Shown piece after piece: positions 19,620-28,863 of a stretch of 64,000 bases of DNA. Under the pieces are notes generated by a model that was not told the origin of the DNA, ran no database searches, and worked only from the letters and a program-made list of their open reading frames with translations. The stretch lies in contig JAIMAQ010000007.1 of assembly GCA_023511875.1 (NCBI GenBank), positions 1 through 64,000 of the forward strand, given 5' to 3'. The translations under genes and the position numbers were made by a program. How positions within the stretch are numbered: position 1 is the first letter of the stretch; every line of letters starts with the position of its first letter. The stretch is from Thermoflavifilum sp. (lineage in GTDB: Bacteria; Bacteroidota; Bacteroidia; Chitinophagales; Chitinophagaceae).

Positions 19620-21323
19620 ATGTACGTGAACACTGAAGCCATTAAGCAAAACACTTATGATGCTATTGTGGTGGGGTCGGGCATTAGTGGAGGATGGGCA
19701 GCAAAAGAGCTCACAGAAAAGGGATTAAAAACCTTGTTGCTAGAGCGAGGGCGTAATATTCGCCATGTGGTCGACTATACCACAGCAACAAAGGCCCCAT
19801 GGGAATTCAAACATCGCGGCCGCCTGACAAACGAAATGCGGCGCACCCACCCTGTACAGTCGCGCGACTACCCTTACAGTGAATTTAATCCTGATTTTTG
19901 GGTCAACGATTTAGAGAATCCATATATCGAAACCAAGCGATTCGACTGGTTTCGGGGGTATCATGTAGGAGGGCGCTCGCTTATGTGGGGGCGGCAAAGT
20001 TACCGCTGGAGCGACCTAGACTTTGAAGCCAACCTGCGCGATGGCATAGGAGTAGACTGGCCTATTCGCTATAAAGATATTGCTCCCTGGTATGATTATG
20101 TAGAATCATTTGCTGGCATTAGCGGAAATCGCGATGGCCTCCCTCAGCTTCCCGACGGAAAATTTTTGCCCCCCATGGAAATGAATTGTGTGGAAAAAGT
20201 TGTTGCCCAGCGTATCAACGAAAAATTCAAAAACACTCCCTGCCGAATGATCATTGGCCGTTGCGCCAACCTCACCGTACCCCACAATGGCCGTAGCAAT
20301 TGCCAATACCGTAATCTCTGCAGCAGAGGCTGCCCATATGGAGCATATTTCAGTACCCAATCGGCTACCCTTCCAGCCGCTATGGCTACAGGCAACCTCA
20401 CCTTGCGGCCTTATTCTATCGTCACAGAAGTGATGTACGATAAAGATAAAAGGCGGGCAACAGGGGTGCGAGTCTTAGATGCCGAAACTTTACAGACCTA
20501 TGAGTTTTACGCCCGTATCATTTTCCTAAATGCCTCTACCCTGGGTACTACCTGGATTTTGCTGCACTCTACCTCCGACGCCTTCCCCAATGGTTTGGGC
20601 AATAGCAGCGGCCAGGTGGGGCATAACCTCATGGACCATCATTTTCGCTGTGGGGCTTCGGGAGAAATGGAGGGTTTTGAAGACCAATATTATTTTGGCC
20701 GTCGGGCAAATGGCATCTATATACCTCGGTTCCGCAACCTTGGCAAAGAAAAACGCGATTATATCCGCGGATTTGGCTATCAAGGTAGTGCTAGCCGCCA
20801 AGGTTGGTCGCGAGGTATTGCCGAAATGGGCTTTGGGGCTGAGTTTAAAGAAGAAATATCCCGCCCGGGTCAATGGGTTATGGGCTTGGGGGGGTTTGGA
20901 GAAACTCTCCCTTATTATGAAAACAAAGTCACGCTCGATTACAGCAAAAAAGATAAATGGGGCCTGCCCGTACTCAATATCGATTGCGAGTTTCGGGAAA
21001 ATGAAAAGAAAATGCGCGAAGACATGATGAATGACGCAGCCGAAATGCTCGAAGCTGCTGGATGTAAAAATGTCAAAACCTTTGATGCAGGCTCCTGGCC
21101 AGGAATGGCCATCCATGAAATGGGCACCGCACGAATGGGCCGCGACCCCAAAACATCTGTGTTAAATGCCTATAATCAGATGCACGATGTGAAGAATGTG
21201 TTTATCACCGATGGAGCTTGTATGACTTCCTCGGCTTGCCAAAACCCCTCACTTACATATATGGCCCTTACCGCACGGGCGGCCGATTATGCTGTGAAAG
21301 AACTCAAAAAAGGAAATATCTAA
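19620..21323 (+). CDS. GMC family FAD-dependent oxidoreductase (glycoside dehydrogenase-like large subunit)
   Basis: FAD enzyme of 567 residues oxidising a sugar or alcohol hydroxyl. The dinucleotide-binding motif VVGSGISGGWAAKEL begins at about residue 16, GGRSLMWGRQSYRW (about 117) is a GMC signature, and the active-site His region MAIHEMGTARMG is near residue 500. The Cys-rich stretch CQYRNLCSRGCPYGAY (about 222-237) could hold an iron-sulfur cluster, as in related membrane-linked dehydrogenases. It has no signal peptide of its own; the next gene encodes a small Tat-signal subunit that could carry it across the membrane, as in the LacA/LacC glucoside 3-dehydrogenases. It lies 37 bases after the TIM-barrel gene. 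Confidence 0.9.
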   Translation: MYVNTEAIKQNTYDAIVVGSGISGGWAAKELTEKGLKTLLLERGRNIRHVVDYTTATKAPWEFKHRGRLTNEMRRTHPVQSRDYPYSEFNPDFWVNDLENPYIETKRFDWFRGYHVGGRSLMWGRQSYRWSDLDFEANLRDGIGVDWPIRYKDIAPWYDYVESFAGISGNRDGLPQLPDGKFLPPMEMNCVEKVVAQRINEKFKNTPCRMIIGRCANLTVPHNGRSNCQYRNLCSRGCPYGAYFSTQSATLPAAMATGNLTLRPYSIVTEVMYDKDKRRATGVRVLDAETLQTYEFYARIIFLNASTLGTTWILLHSTSDAFPNGLGNSSGQVGHNLMDHHFRCGASGEMEGFEDQYYFGRRANGIYIPRFRNLGKEKRDYIRGFGYQGSASRQGWSRGIAEMGFGAEFKEEISRPGQWVMGLGGFGETLPYYENKVTLDYSKKDKWGLPVLNIDCEFRENEKKMREDMMNDAAEMLEAAGCKNVKTFDAGSWPGMAIHEMGTARMGRDPKTSVLNAYNQMHDVKNVFITDGACMTSSACQNPSLTYMALTARAADYAVKELKKGNI

Positions 21324-21348
21324 TTTTTATTGTTAAAAAACTCTTCAT

Positions 21349-21930
21349 ATGAATCGTAGAGAAGCACTCCGTCGCGTAGCTTGGCTCATGGGAGGCACCC
21401 TTACCGCAGGTACTCTCAGCGCTGTATTGTATAGTTGTCACCGCCAACCAGAAGAGGTTACCGATCATTTTACCGATACCCACAAGCAAACCTTGACTTC
21501 ACTAGCCGACATTATCTTACCTCGTACCGATACCCCCGGAGCACTTGATGCTGGTGTGCCAGATTTTGTGGTAATGATGATTAATGAATGTTATCCAAAC
21601 GACCAACAGAAAAAATTCCTGGAAGGATTAAATGCCTTCAACGACCAATGCCGTCAAACATATGGAGAGGATTTTGCAAGCTGTTCTCCCGACCAGCAAA
21701 AACAGCATCTTTCTGCCGTTGAAAAACAGGTTTTTGGCTCCACAGATGCCTCGCAAAATCATGCATCAGACGCACTTCCTTATTTCTATCGAACCGCAAA
21801 AGAACTAATCCTCCTTGGCTATTTCACCTCAGAGCCCGGAGCTACAAAAGACCTGGTTTATGTACCTGTGCCAGGAAAATATGAAGGTTGCATTCCGCTA
21901 AAGCCTGGTCAGCACGCATGGGCTATGTAG
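21349..21930 (+). CDS. Gluconate 2-dehydrogenase subunit 3 family protein, Tat signal
   Basis: Small subunit (193 residues) of a GMC-type dehydrogenase. The N-terminus MNRREALRRVAWLMGGTLTAG is a twin-arginine leader followed by a Cys (YSC, about residue 26) that may be lipidated. The body has the family pattern HKQTLTSLADIILPRTDTPGALDAGVPDFV and ends in YEGCIPLKPGQHAWAM, the usual C-terminus. It is 25 bases after the GMC gene and followed by a strong terminator, so the three genes form one transcript. Its likely job is to fold with and export the GMC subunit. No cytochrome subunit gene is adjacent. Confidence 0.9.
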   Translation: MNRREALRRVAWLMGGTLTAGTLSAVLYSCHRQPEEVTDHFTDTHKQTLTSLADIILPRTDTPGALDAGVPDFVVMMINECYPNDQQKKFLEGLNAFNDQCRQTYGEDFASCSPDQQKQHLSAVEKQVFGSTDASQNHASDALPYFYRTAKELILLGYFTSEPGATKDLVYVPVPGKYEGCIPLKPGQHAWAM

Positions 21931-21955
21931 GATAATGCTTTCTCGCAAACAACCT

Positions 21956-21989
21956 AGCCTACTTGAAAAACTCGAGTAGGCTTTTTTTT
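21956..21989 (+). terminator. Rho-independent terminator of the GMC operon
   Basis: 11-bp stem (AGCCTACTTGA / TCGAGTAGGCT, one G-T pair) with AAAAC loop and a following run of eight T. Confidence 0.9.
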
Positions 21990-22050
21990 AGAAAAATTGG
22001 CTACTTAGCTTTAGCTTTTGAAATCCCTGCCCCAATGGGTTCGCTACACA

Positions 22051-24168
22051 TTACTCGTATTTGATACGATTGTCTACGATATGGCTATTGTTTTTCAACA
22101 TATCGAAGAGCTGGGAAAGTATATCAGACTGGTGAGTAGATTCCATATTTTGTTGAATCGTTTTGAGGTCAATGCCTGGTGACTCCTGGTATACAGAGTC
22201 GACCCGTAAGAAATACACCCCATTGTTGCCGGGGATAGCAGGAGAGACTTGATGAGGTTTGAGTGAAGGATAGAATGCATAACCGATTACTCTAGGCTCA
22301 AACCCTGCACCCGGAACATAAGGTGCTGTAAAGTTCACATGTTGGGCTTCCTGAACTTGAAATTTCCATTGTGCAGCCAGGCTATCGAGCGAAACGGGCT
22401 TTCTTACTTTTTGAGCAATCATTTCGGCCTTTTTATGGCGAATGACTTCGGCTGCTATTTGTGGACGTACTTCAGAAAGCGGGGCTACTCCTTTTTTACG
22501 AATCTGGGTGAGCACGGCTACTACATATCGATTGTTTAAGTCAAATACATTCGACACTTGATTGAGCTTGGCATCATTATACATCCACTGAATGAGTGGG
22601 CGTGCCTGACCAATTCCAGGAATTACATAATCTGTAGCATATACTTCGGGAGCCTGTCGGACAACCAATCCTTGTTGGCGGGCATTTTTCTCAAAAGCCT
22701 CGCGCGTTTGGCTCATTCCTGCAAATTGGCTGGCCTTACTAAATACATCATTATCGGTTTGCTGACTAGGCACAATTTGCTTGGTGAGAAAAGCCACTTT
22801 GGCCATTGGCTGAATATCGCGCTGGTCAAGTATTTCAATATAAAAATATCCTAAATTGCTTTTGACTATTTTCTGGCTACCCTTTTTTCCGTCAAATAAA
22901 ATAAACTGCCTGACTTCCGGACTAAAATTGGGATCCTGGATTTGATCGGCACTGAAAGTATACTTACCTCCACGTTCTCGGCTACCTGGATCATCGGAAT
23001 ATTTTGCGGCTAAAGCAGAAAAAGAAGCGCCGTGTTGGATAGCTTGTGCAATACTGTCGATTCGCTGCTTGGCCACAGAATCGGGCGTGGTTTGGGTGCT
23101 GATTAAAATCAACCGCACATCGACCGTGTCGGGCAGGTTTTTTTTGTCGATCATCTTGACAAGCGTATAGCTACCATTGTCTAAGTAAGGCCCAAGTACT
23201 TGCCCAGGTGCCAACGCAAACACTTGCTGACGTTCTGAAGTCTGTAACTGATCTATCGGCTGATAACCATCATAAAAAGGAACATCGGAGTTTCGGTTGA
23301 TGAGCCCAGCAATATTTTCGGCATTGGCTTGTTTTAAATCTGACGCCAATGCTTCTAATTGCTTTAAAATTTGGGCACTGTCGGCCGAAGTAGGAATCAC
23401 ATCAAATGACACATATTCAATACCTCGGCTGGCTTCTTGTTTAAACAGGGCTTGATGTTGATCTAAGTAGGCCTGTAGCTCTTGATCGGTATATTTCACT
23501 GCACTATCGGGAATAGTTGTATAGGGAATAGACACATAGTGCATGGTAGCAAAAGTACTCCTGTCTTTCAGGTCTATTTCGGCTAGCCATTTAGGATAAT
23601 AAATGGATTGACGAACTAAGTCGTAAAACTTACGTTGGGGAATAGATCTTTGCAAATATTCCTGAATTTGCTCCCAAAACTGGCGGGCTTGACCCGTTTG
23701 GTCTTGATCGATGTTGCGAATAAATTGTACCACCCGACTTGGATCGAATTCTCCTGTTTGTGGGTTTTTAAATAAAGGAATAGACTGAATTTGTGGATCA
23801 GCATCGGGAGTGACCGTACGATCAACTATCTCTTCATTGGTTACCATGATGCCCAATTTTTTATATTCCTCGCCTAAAATCACATCACTCAGCAGCTGGT
23901 TCCATACTTGTTCCCGAATTTGCTGACGAGCAACGTCGGTAAGATTTGGGTTTTGCTGGCGTGCCGCATTCTCAGCTTGTTGTTCTTGATTGGCAAATTC
24001 TACATAAGGAATTTCTACTCCATTAATTTCTGCAATGGCATTGCTATGGTGGAAAAACGAACGCGGACCTACGAAAGCGTCCATCAACAAAAATGCAATC
24101 AAGCTCACGCAAATCGCTACCACCATTAGGGTTGCATATTTATCCCGAATCTTCTGTATGACCGACAT
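22051..24168 (-). CDS. SurA/PpiD-like peptidylprolyl isomerase
   Basis: Membrane-anchored periplasmic folding factor of 705 residues. One N-terminal transmembrane helix (about residues 13-31, LMVVAICVSLIAFLLMDAF) precedes a SurA_N-type chaperone region (about 40-250). A parvulin PPIase domain follows at about 345-450, with VRLILIST, IAQAIQHGASFSALAAKYSDDPGSRERGGKY and a FDGKKG loop. A second, degenerate PPIase-like part fills the C-terminal third. This layout matches Bacteroidota proteins called PpiD-like. The role in outer-membrane protein maturation is known for the family, not shown here. ATG start with a good promoter upstream. Confidence 0.92.
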   Translation of the reverse strand: MSVIQKIRDKYATLMVVAICVSLIAFLLMDAFVGPRSFFHHSNAIAEINGVEIPYVEFANQEQQAENAARQQNPNLTDVARQQIREQVWNQLLSDVILGEEYKKLGIMVTNEEIVDRTVTPDADPQIQSIPLFKNPQTGEFDPSRVVQFIRNIDQDQTGQARQFWEQIQEYLQRSIPQRKFYDLVRQSIYYPKWLAEIDLKDRSTFATMHYVSIPYTTIPDSAVKYTDQELQAYLDQHQALFKQEASRGIEYVSFDVIPTSADSAQILKQLEALASDLKQANAENIAGLINRNSDVPFYDGYQPIDQLQTSERQQVFALAPGQVLGPYLDNGSYTLVKMIDKKNLPDTVDVRLILISTQTTPDSVAKQRIDSIAQAIQHGASFSALAAKYSDDPGSRERGGKYTFSADQIQDPNFSPEVRQFILFDGKKGSQKIVKSNLGYFYIEILDQRDIQPMAKVAFLTKQIVPSQQTDNDVFSKASQFAGMSQTREAFEKNARQQGLVVRQAPEVYATDYVIPGIGQARPLIQWMYNDAKLNQVSNVFDLNNRYVVAVLTQIRKKGVAPLSEVRPQIAAEVIRHKKAEMIAQKVRKPVSLDSLAAQWKFQVQEAQHVNFTAPYVPGAGFEPRVIGYAFYPSLKPHQVSPAIPGNNGVYFLRVDSVYQESPGIDLKTIQQNMESTHQSDILSQLFDMLKNNSHIVDNRIKYE

Positions 24169-24199
24169 ATTAAAATTTTAGTTTCTATTTCAGGGGAAG

Positions 24200-24231
24200 C
24201 AAAAATAGAATAAAATACCTGTACGGGCAAA
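24200..24231 (-). promoter_or_regulatory. Promoter of the SurA/PpiD-like gene
   Basis: Minus-strand TTTG (24228-24231), 20 bases, then TATTTTTG (24200-24207): the clearest match in the window to the Bacteroidota sigma-A pattern TTTG-N19-TAnnTTTG. It lies about 32 bases before the ATG. Confidence 0.7.
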
Positions 24232-24439
24232 CAATACCTTACCGGAATAAGTGGTGAATCTTTTCTGAACATCTCGTGTATTTATTGGGTAAAACACCGC
24301 CTGCATTTGGAATAAATCTAAAAAAATAGTCGACCACGGTTCTATTAGAAAACATGTAAAGCAGTTTTCCTTAAGTCATTCCATATCTGGTAGCTATTTA
24401 TTCACAAGCCAATGAATACCTCTTTTTACACAGTATATT

Positions 24440-24459
24440 TTTTCCACGCTCGTGGAAAA
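24440..24459. repeat. TTTTCCACG-CT-CGTGGAAAA palindrome
   Basis: Perfect 9-bp arms around a 2-base centre, 178 bases upstream of nadA. Without a T run it does not look like a terminator; it looks like an operator. The half-site recurs at 24562-24570 and, inverted, at 24590-24596. Confidence 0.55.
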
Positions 24460-24536
24460 GCCTTATTTTTTGAGCATCAAGATATATGTTCTTTGTGAAA
24501 ACTAAGTGAAATGACTCTGGATAAAATGGGAATATC

Positions 24537-24544
24537 TAATTTTG
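24537..24544 (+). promoter_or_regulatory. Candidate -7 element of nadA
   Basis: TAATTTTG matches TAnnTTTG, 90 bases before the nadA ATG. The -33 position has no clear TTTG. Confidence 0.4.
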
Positions 24545-24561
24545 TAAACATAGCGTTAATT

Positions 24562-24596
24562 TTTTCCACTAATTCACAGTCGTAATAATAGTGGAA
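24562..24596. repeat. Second TTTTCCACT...AGTGGAA inverted pair upstream of nadA
   Basis: The half-sites TTTTCCACT (24562-24570) and AGTGGAA (24590-24596) are inverted about a 19-base centre, between the candidate -7 element (24537-24544) and the nadA ATG. It would lie in the 5' leader of the transcript. Confidence 0.4.
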
Positions 24597-24633
24597 GATT
24601 AAAAATTAATTTCCTCTTTTAATTATTACCATC

Positions 24634-25623
24634 ATGATTCCAGATGTGGAAAATGAACTTCGGTTACAGGGTTATCTCAATCGGCCAATTGATCCAGATC
24701 TAGATCTGGTTGAAGAAATATTGCGATTGAAGAAAGAAAAGCAAGCCGTGATATTGGCTCATTATTATCAAGATTCAGACATTCAAGACATTGCAGATTA
24801 TATTGGTGATAGCTTAGGGCTTTCTCAGGAAGCTGCCCGCACCGATGCTCGAATAATTGTTTTTGCTGGGGTACATTTTATGGCCGAAGTGGCCAAAATT
24901 ATTTGTCCAGATAAAAAAGTGTTGCTTCCTGATTTACGGGCGGGTTGCTCTTTAGCCGATAGTGCTCCAGCAGAAGAGTTTCGCAGGTTCAGGGAGGCTC
25001 ATCCCGATCATGTTGTGATTTCTTATATCAATTGTTCTGCAGAAGTAAAGGCTTTAAGCGATATCATTTGCACATCTTCTAATGCCGAGAAAATTATTCA
25101 AAGCGTACCGCCCGAAAAACCGATCATTTTTGCCCCCGATAAAAATTTAGGTAAATACCTGATGAAAAAAACGGGCAGGCAGATGTTACTTTGGAATGGC
25201 TCGTGTATGGTACATGAGTTGTTTTCTCTAGAGAAGATTACTCGATTGAAGATGAGGTACCCTGATGCCAAGCTGATTGCTCATCCTGAGTGTGAAGAAG
25301 CTATTTTGAATATAGCCGATTTTGTTGGTAGCACCACTGCCTTATTACGTTTTGTGGGTAAAGACTCTGTCAAAACTTATATTGTCGCAACAGAATCGGG
25401 TATTTTGCATCAAATGGAAAAAACTTACCCCGAAAAAACTTTTATTCCTGCTCCACCAGAAAACAGTTGTGCCTGCAATAATTGTCCGCATATGAAACTC
25501 AATACTTTAGAAAAGCTTTACTTGTGCCTATTCTACGAGCAACCAGAAATTGTGCTTGATGAAGAGCTTCGCCTGAAAGCCTACCGCCCATTGGCGAGGA
25601 TGTTGGAAATTTCTGCTAGCTGA
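24634..25623 (+). CDS. nadA: Quinolinate synthase
   Basis: Condenses iminoaspartate with dihydroxyacetone phosphate to quinolinate in de novo NAD synthesis, using a [4Fe-4S] cluster. The 329-residue protein shows [21 protein letters not shown] near residue 41, and three Cys in the expected places: RAGCSLAD (about 110), NGSCMVHE (about 197) and the CxxCP-type CACNNCPHM (about 282). Length and ATG start are normal for the bacterial enzyme. nadB and nadC are not adjacent; another NAD gene, nadD, is 5.5 kb downstream. Confidence 0.96.
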   Translation: MIPDVENELRLQGYLNRPIDPDLDLVEEILRLKKEKQAVILAHYYQDSDIQDIADYIGDSLGLSQEAARTDARIIVFAGVHFMAEVAKIICPDKKVLLPDLRAGCSLADSAPAEEFRRFREAHPDHVVISYINCSAEVKALSDIICTSSNAEKIIQSVPPEKPIIFAPDKNLGKYLMKKTGRQMLLWNGSCMVHELFSLEKITRLKMRYPDAKLIAHPECEEAILNIADFVGSTTALLRFVGKDSVKTYIVATESGILHQMEKTYPEKTFIPAPPENSCACNNCPHMKLNTLEKLYLCLFYEQPEIVLDEELRLKAYRPLARMLEISAS

Positions 25624-25710
25624 TAAAAAAATTGCGTAACTTGGAATAAATAAATCCCTGACACAACTTTTTGTTGAGCAACTACGTTTATGTATAATAA
25701 AATTTCTCCT

Positions 25711-27240
25711 ATGAAAAAATCTTTTTCTCTCTATCTTTTTAGCTTAATATTTGGCATTGGATTTTTGATTGGGGGCTTGGGTTGTAAAAAAAGTCATAAT
25801 TCATCTCCCAATAATCCTTCGACATCTAATCGACTTTCCGATGAGGATTCCCTTAAGTATTACATATACCATTACATGCTGGTAACTTTTGATGATGGAG
25901 CTATGGCTTATTTCCACGATTCGCTTCCTTTGTATCTTTGGTATAATCAAGTGCCTATTAGCAGCATTAACCCACTCGATGATTCCAAATATCCGAAAGC
26001 GGAGAATTTGTTATCGTCCATCATCAGTTATCCCATTAATCCCACAACAGGCAAGCCTTATGATCGTTATAGCTTTCTAGATCGTTCCGGCAGTGTATCT
26101 GATTTATTGCAGGGAGGGGTAACCGGTGATATGGGCTTTCAACCCACCTATGCATATGACAATAGTAATAACTTACATCTTATTGTGCTTTATGTGTATA
26201 AAAATTCTTCTGCTGGGCAGCAAGGCGTGCAACGTGGTTGGGAAATCACGGCAATTAATGGAAATACTAATATTTCCGATCGAAATATGGTGGTGAATGC
26301 GATTTATTATTCTCCTAGTGCTAGTTTCACTTTTAAAAAGCCAGATGGCTCATCGGTAACACTTACCATCCAATCTACCCAATATGTTGTCAATCCGGTT
26401 TTATTTGATACTGTATATACTTTAAACAATGGGAAAAAGGTAGGATATTTTGTATTCAATCAATTTATTGATATTTACGATAATTCAAAAAATCCTACAG
26501 AAACCAAAAATGAACTCGATGCGGTATTCAAAAAGTTTTCTGACTCTGCGGTTAGCGTTATCATCATGGATGAACGGTATAATGGGGGAGGATCGGTAAC
26601 TACGGCCGAATATATCGACAATAAACTTGCTCCGGCTAGTGCAAATGGCCAAGTGATGTATAGTTATGTATACAATAATAAGCTTACCAAGTACGCTAGT
26701 CAATTAGGCCTTCCGAACAGCATCTCTTTTTCTAATACGGGATCTTTTACTCTTGATCATATATTTTTTATCGTTAGTCACAACACAGTTTCAGCAAGTG
26801 AATTAACAATAAACAACCTCAAGCCTTACATAGATGTGCAGCTGGTGGGCGATACTACTTATGGTAAGCCAGTAGGCTTTTTTGGTTGGCCTATTTATGA
26901 TTATGACTCTACAGGAAAACAGCAGCATTTAGCCGATTTGTATTCGGTGAATTTTCAAACAAAAAATGCCAACGGATACGGAGACTATTTCACCGGCATG
27001 GTGCCCAATAAATTTGAGTACGACTATGTAGGCTATAATTGGGGAGATCCCAACGATCCTAATTTGCAAGATATTTTCAATTATTTAACCACAGGCAGTT
27101 ACCGCACTCGTGCTGCAGCCAGATTAGTCAATGAACGAGCCGCTTTACGCATGATTCCTGGAAGCTTGCCTATGCAGCGTTTTGAAGGAATGGTTAATTT
27201 TCGCTATTCACAGGAATTACACCCTGCCAGGATGCGATAA
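25711..27240 (+). CDS. S41 family peptidase, lipoprotein (first of a tandem pair)
   Basis: C-terminal-processing-type serine protease of 509 residues from the ATG at 25711; an in-frame ATG at 25690 would add seven residues before the signal. The lipoprotein signal ends in GGLGC (lipidated Cys near residue 24). A PDZ-like region (about 130-220; SSAGQQGVQRGWEITAINGN) precedes the S41 core: DERYNGGGS (about 290), nucleophile Ser in TVSASELT (about 360) and general-base Lys in GDTTYGKPVG (about 387). The next gene is a close paralogue 13 bases downstream, so they are probably cotranscribed. The substrate is unknown. Confidence 0.9.
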   Translation: MKKSFSLYLFSLIFGIGFLIGGLGCKKSHNSSPNNPSTSNRLSDEDSLKYYIYHYMLVTFDDGAMAYFHDSLPLYLWYNQVPISSINPLDDSKYPKAENLLSSIISYPINPTTGKPYDRYSFLDRSGSVSDLLQGGVTGDMGFQPTYAYDNSNNLHLIVLYVYKNSSAGQQGVQRGWEITAINGNTNISDRNMVVNAIYYSPSASFTFKKPDGSSVTLTIQSTQYVVNPVLFDTVYTLNNGKKVGYFVFNQFIDIYDNSKNPTETKNELDAVFKKFSDSAVSVIIMDERYNGGGSVTTAEYIDNKLAPASANGQVMYSYVYNNKLTKYASQLGLPNSISFSNTGSFTLDHIFFIVSHNTVSASELTINNLKPYIDVQLVGDTTYGKPVGFFGWPIYDYDSTGKQQHLADLYSVNFQTKNANGYGDYFTGMVPNKFEYDYVGYNWGDPNDPNLQDIFNYLTTGSYRTRAAARLVNERAALRMIPGSLPMQRFEGMVNFRYSQELHPARMR

Positions 27241-27253
27241 TCAGTAGTTTTCT

Positions 27254-28819
27254 ATGAGAATTTGTAAACAGCATGTTCTTTCTTTCTCGTTGCCAATGCT
27301 GGCTTGGGCTGCATTGATTTCCATATCTCTTTTCGAAGGAGCTTGTCGTAAACACAATGATGTTAAACCATCAACCGATAGTACCCAACAAAATGGAAAT
27401 ACCATACTTTCACTGAGCGATGAAGATTCCTTGAAGTACTATATATATAGATGGATGTTGGTGACGATTACAGAAGGAGCAGATACCGTAGTAAAGATTC
27501 CCCAATATCTTTGGTATAAAGAAGTGACTGCCACCATCAATCCTTTTAGTTCCGCCTTTCCCAAGGCAGAAGATCTATTGAGTTATATCATAAGTTTTCC
27601 TAAAAATCCTTCCGATAGGTATAGCTTTTTAGATAGAACAGGGAAAATCTCCAGTCAAATTCAAAATGGGCAAAGTGGACTTGGAATTGTTCCAGGAAAG
27701 GCTTTTTCATCGGGAACCATCAATGGCGATATGGGTTTTGAAGTGGCTGGCGCACAAGCCAATAATCAAGTGTATTGGTATGTGATTTATGTATATAAAA
27801 ATTCTTCTGCCGGGCAGCAAGGTGTGCAACGTGGTTGGCGAATTACGGCCATTAATGGAAATACTAATTTTAGCATAACCGATCTTTCAAATGCTCTTTA
27901 CAATAGTGCATCTGCACAGTTTACATTTCAAAAACCCGATGGCACAAGTACAACTCTTACTATTTCGGCTACTAATTATACCATTACACCTGTGTTGTTC
28001 GACACAGTCTTTTATTTCAATAACATTCCAGTGGGTTATTTTGTGTTTAATCAATTTGTAAATGTATACGATGCTACAGGCAACCCTACAGAGGCTAAAA
28101 ACGAATTGGATCAAGTTTTCACTAAGTTTAAAGGGGCTGGAGTAAAAGATGTGATTGTAGATGAGCGCTACAATACGGGAGGCTCTGTCACTACAGTGGC
28201 GTATTTAGATAGCTTATTGGCTCCTGCAAGTGCTGCAGGTAAGCTCATGTATAGCTATGTATACAACGATCGGATTACAGCATATCTCAATCAGCTCTCG
28301 GGATTTCCCCAGAAAGTATATTTTGGAAACACTACGGGTGGGCTGCAACTGGATCATGTATTTTTTATCACCAGCAGAAGCACGGTTTCGGCCAGCGAGC
28401 TTACTCTCAACAATCTTAGGCCTTACATGAGTGTACTCACGGTGGGCGATACTACTTATGGCAAGCCAGTGGGCTTTTTCCAGTGGTCGATCAGCGATTA
28501 TGATTCGTTGGGCAAGCCACAACATTTAGCCGATTTGTATGATGTAAATTTCCAGACCCAAAATGCTCAAGAGCAGGGAAATTATTTTCAGGGTATTCCT
28601 CCCAATAGTGTACAGCCCGATTATATTGATCTGAACTGGGGCGATTTACGCGACGCCAATTTACAAGCGATTCAAAACTATATTCTTACAGATAATTTTC
28701 GTGAAACCATCAGCCCTTATCGTGTAGCACCTTCTGCAGGGGTGTATTCTCGCACCACCATGCCGCTTTCTCCTCATCGATTTCAGGGGATGGTGTTGTT
28801 TGGGGTTAGAAAAAAATAA
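27254..28819 (+). CDS. S41 family peptidase, lipoprotein (second of a tandem pair)
   Basis: Paralogue of the preceding protein, 521 residues. It has a lipoprotein signal ending FEGAC, then the same LSDEDSLKYYIYRWMLV start of the mature domain, PDZ-like SSAGQQGVQRGWRITAINGN (identical over most of its length to the first copy), DERYNTGGS, nucleophile Ser in TVSASELTLNN and Lys in GDTTYGKPVGF. Both copies keep the Ser/Lys dyad, so both should be active. The high similarity and adjacency indicate a tandem duplication. ATG start, 13-base gap. Confidence 0.9.
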   Translation: MRICKQHVLSFSLPMLAWAALISISLFEGACRKHNDVKPSTDSTQQNGNTILSLSDEDSLKYYIYRWMLVTITEGADTVVKIPQYLWYKEVTATINPFSSAFPKAEDLLSYIISFPKNPSDRYSFLDRTGKISSQIQNGQSGLGIVPGKAFSSGTINGDMGFEVAGAQANNQVYWYVIYVYKNSSAGQQGVQRGWRITAINGNTNFSITDLSNALYNSASAQFTFQKPDGTSTTLTISATNYTITPVLFDTVFYFNNIPVGYFVFNQFVNVYDATGNPTEAKNELDQVFTKFKGAGVKDVIVDERYNTGGSVTTVAYLDSLLAPASAAGKLMYSYVYNDRITAYLNQLSGFPQKVYFGNTTGGLQLDHVFFITSRSTVSASELTLNNLRPYMSVLTVGDTTYGKPVGFFQWSISDYDSLGKPQHLADLYDVNFQTQNAQEQGNYFQGIPPNSVQPDYIDLNWGDLRDANLQAIQNYILTDNFRETISPYRVAPSAGVYSRTTMPLSPHRFQGMVLFGVRKK

Positions 28820-28832
28820 GTTCTCCTAAAAA

Positions 28833-28858
28833 CTGCTAGAATTATGCGAATTTAGCAG
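28833..28858 (+). promoter_or_regulatory. Hairpin just upstream of kdsD
   Basis: CTGCTA-g-AATT / AATT-TAGCAG, a 10-bp stem with one bulged G and an ATGCG loop, ending 5 bases before the kdsD ATG. There is no T run, so it is not a classical terminator; it could mask the ribosome-binding region or be an operator. Confidence 0.35.
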
Positions 28859-28863
28859 CCGTT

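Larger units (their letters stand above)
24208..24633. other. Divergent intergenic region between the foldase gene and nadA
   Basis: About 430 bases, AT-rich. It holds a 20-base palindrome (24440-24459), a -7-like TAATTTTG (24537-24544) directed at nadA, and a second inverted pair of the same TTTTCCAC half-site at 24562-24596. No small gene or RNA could be recognised in it. Confidence 0.5.

Noticed and set aside
20530-21027. Long plus-strand frame within the GMC oxidoreductase gene
   Set aside because: It is the +1 shadow of a clear GMC coding sequence, with unlikely composition.
20526-21116. 196-codon minus-strand frame opposite the GMC gene
   Set aside because: Antisense shadow: the GMC frame has FAD and GMC motifs and the antisense product has none.
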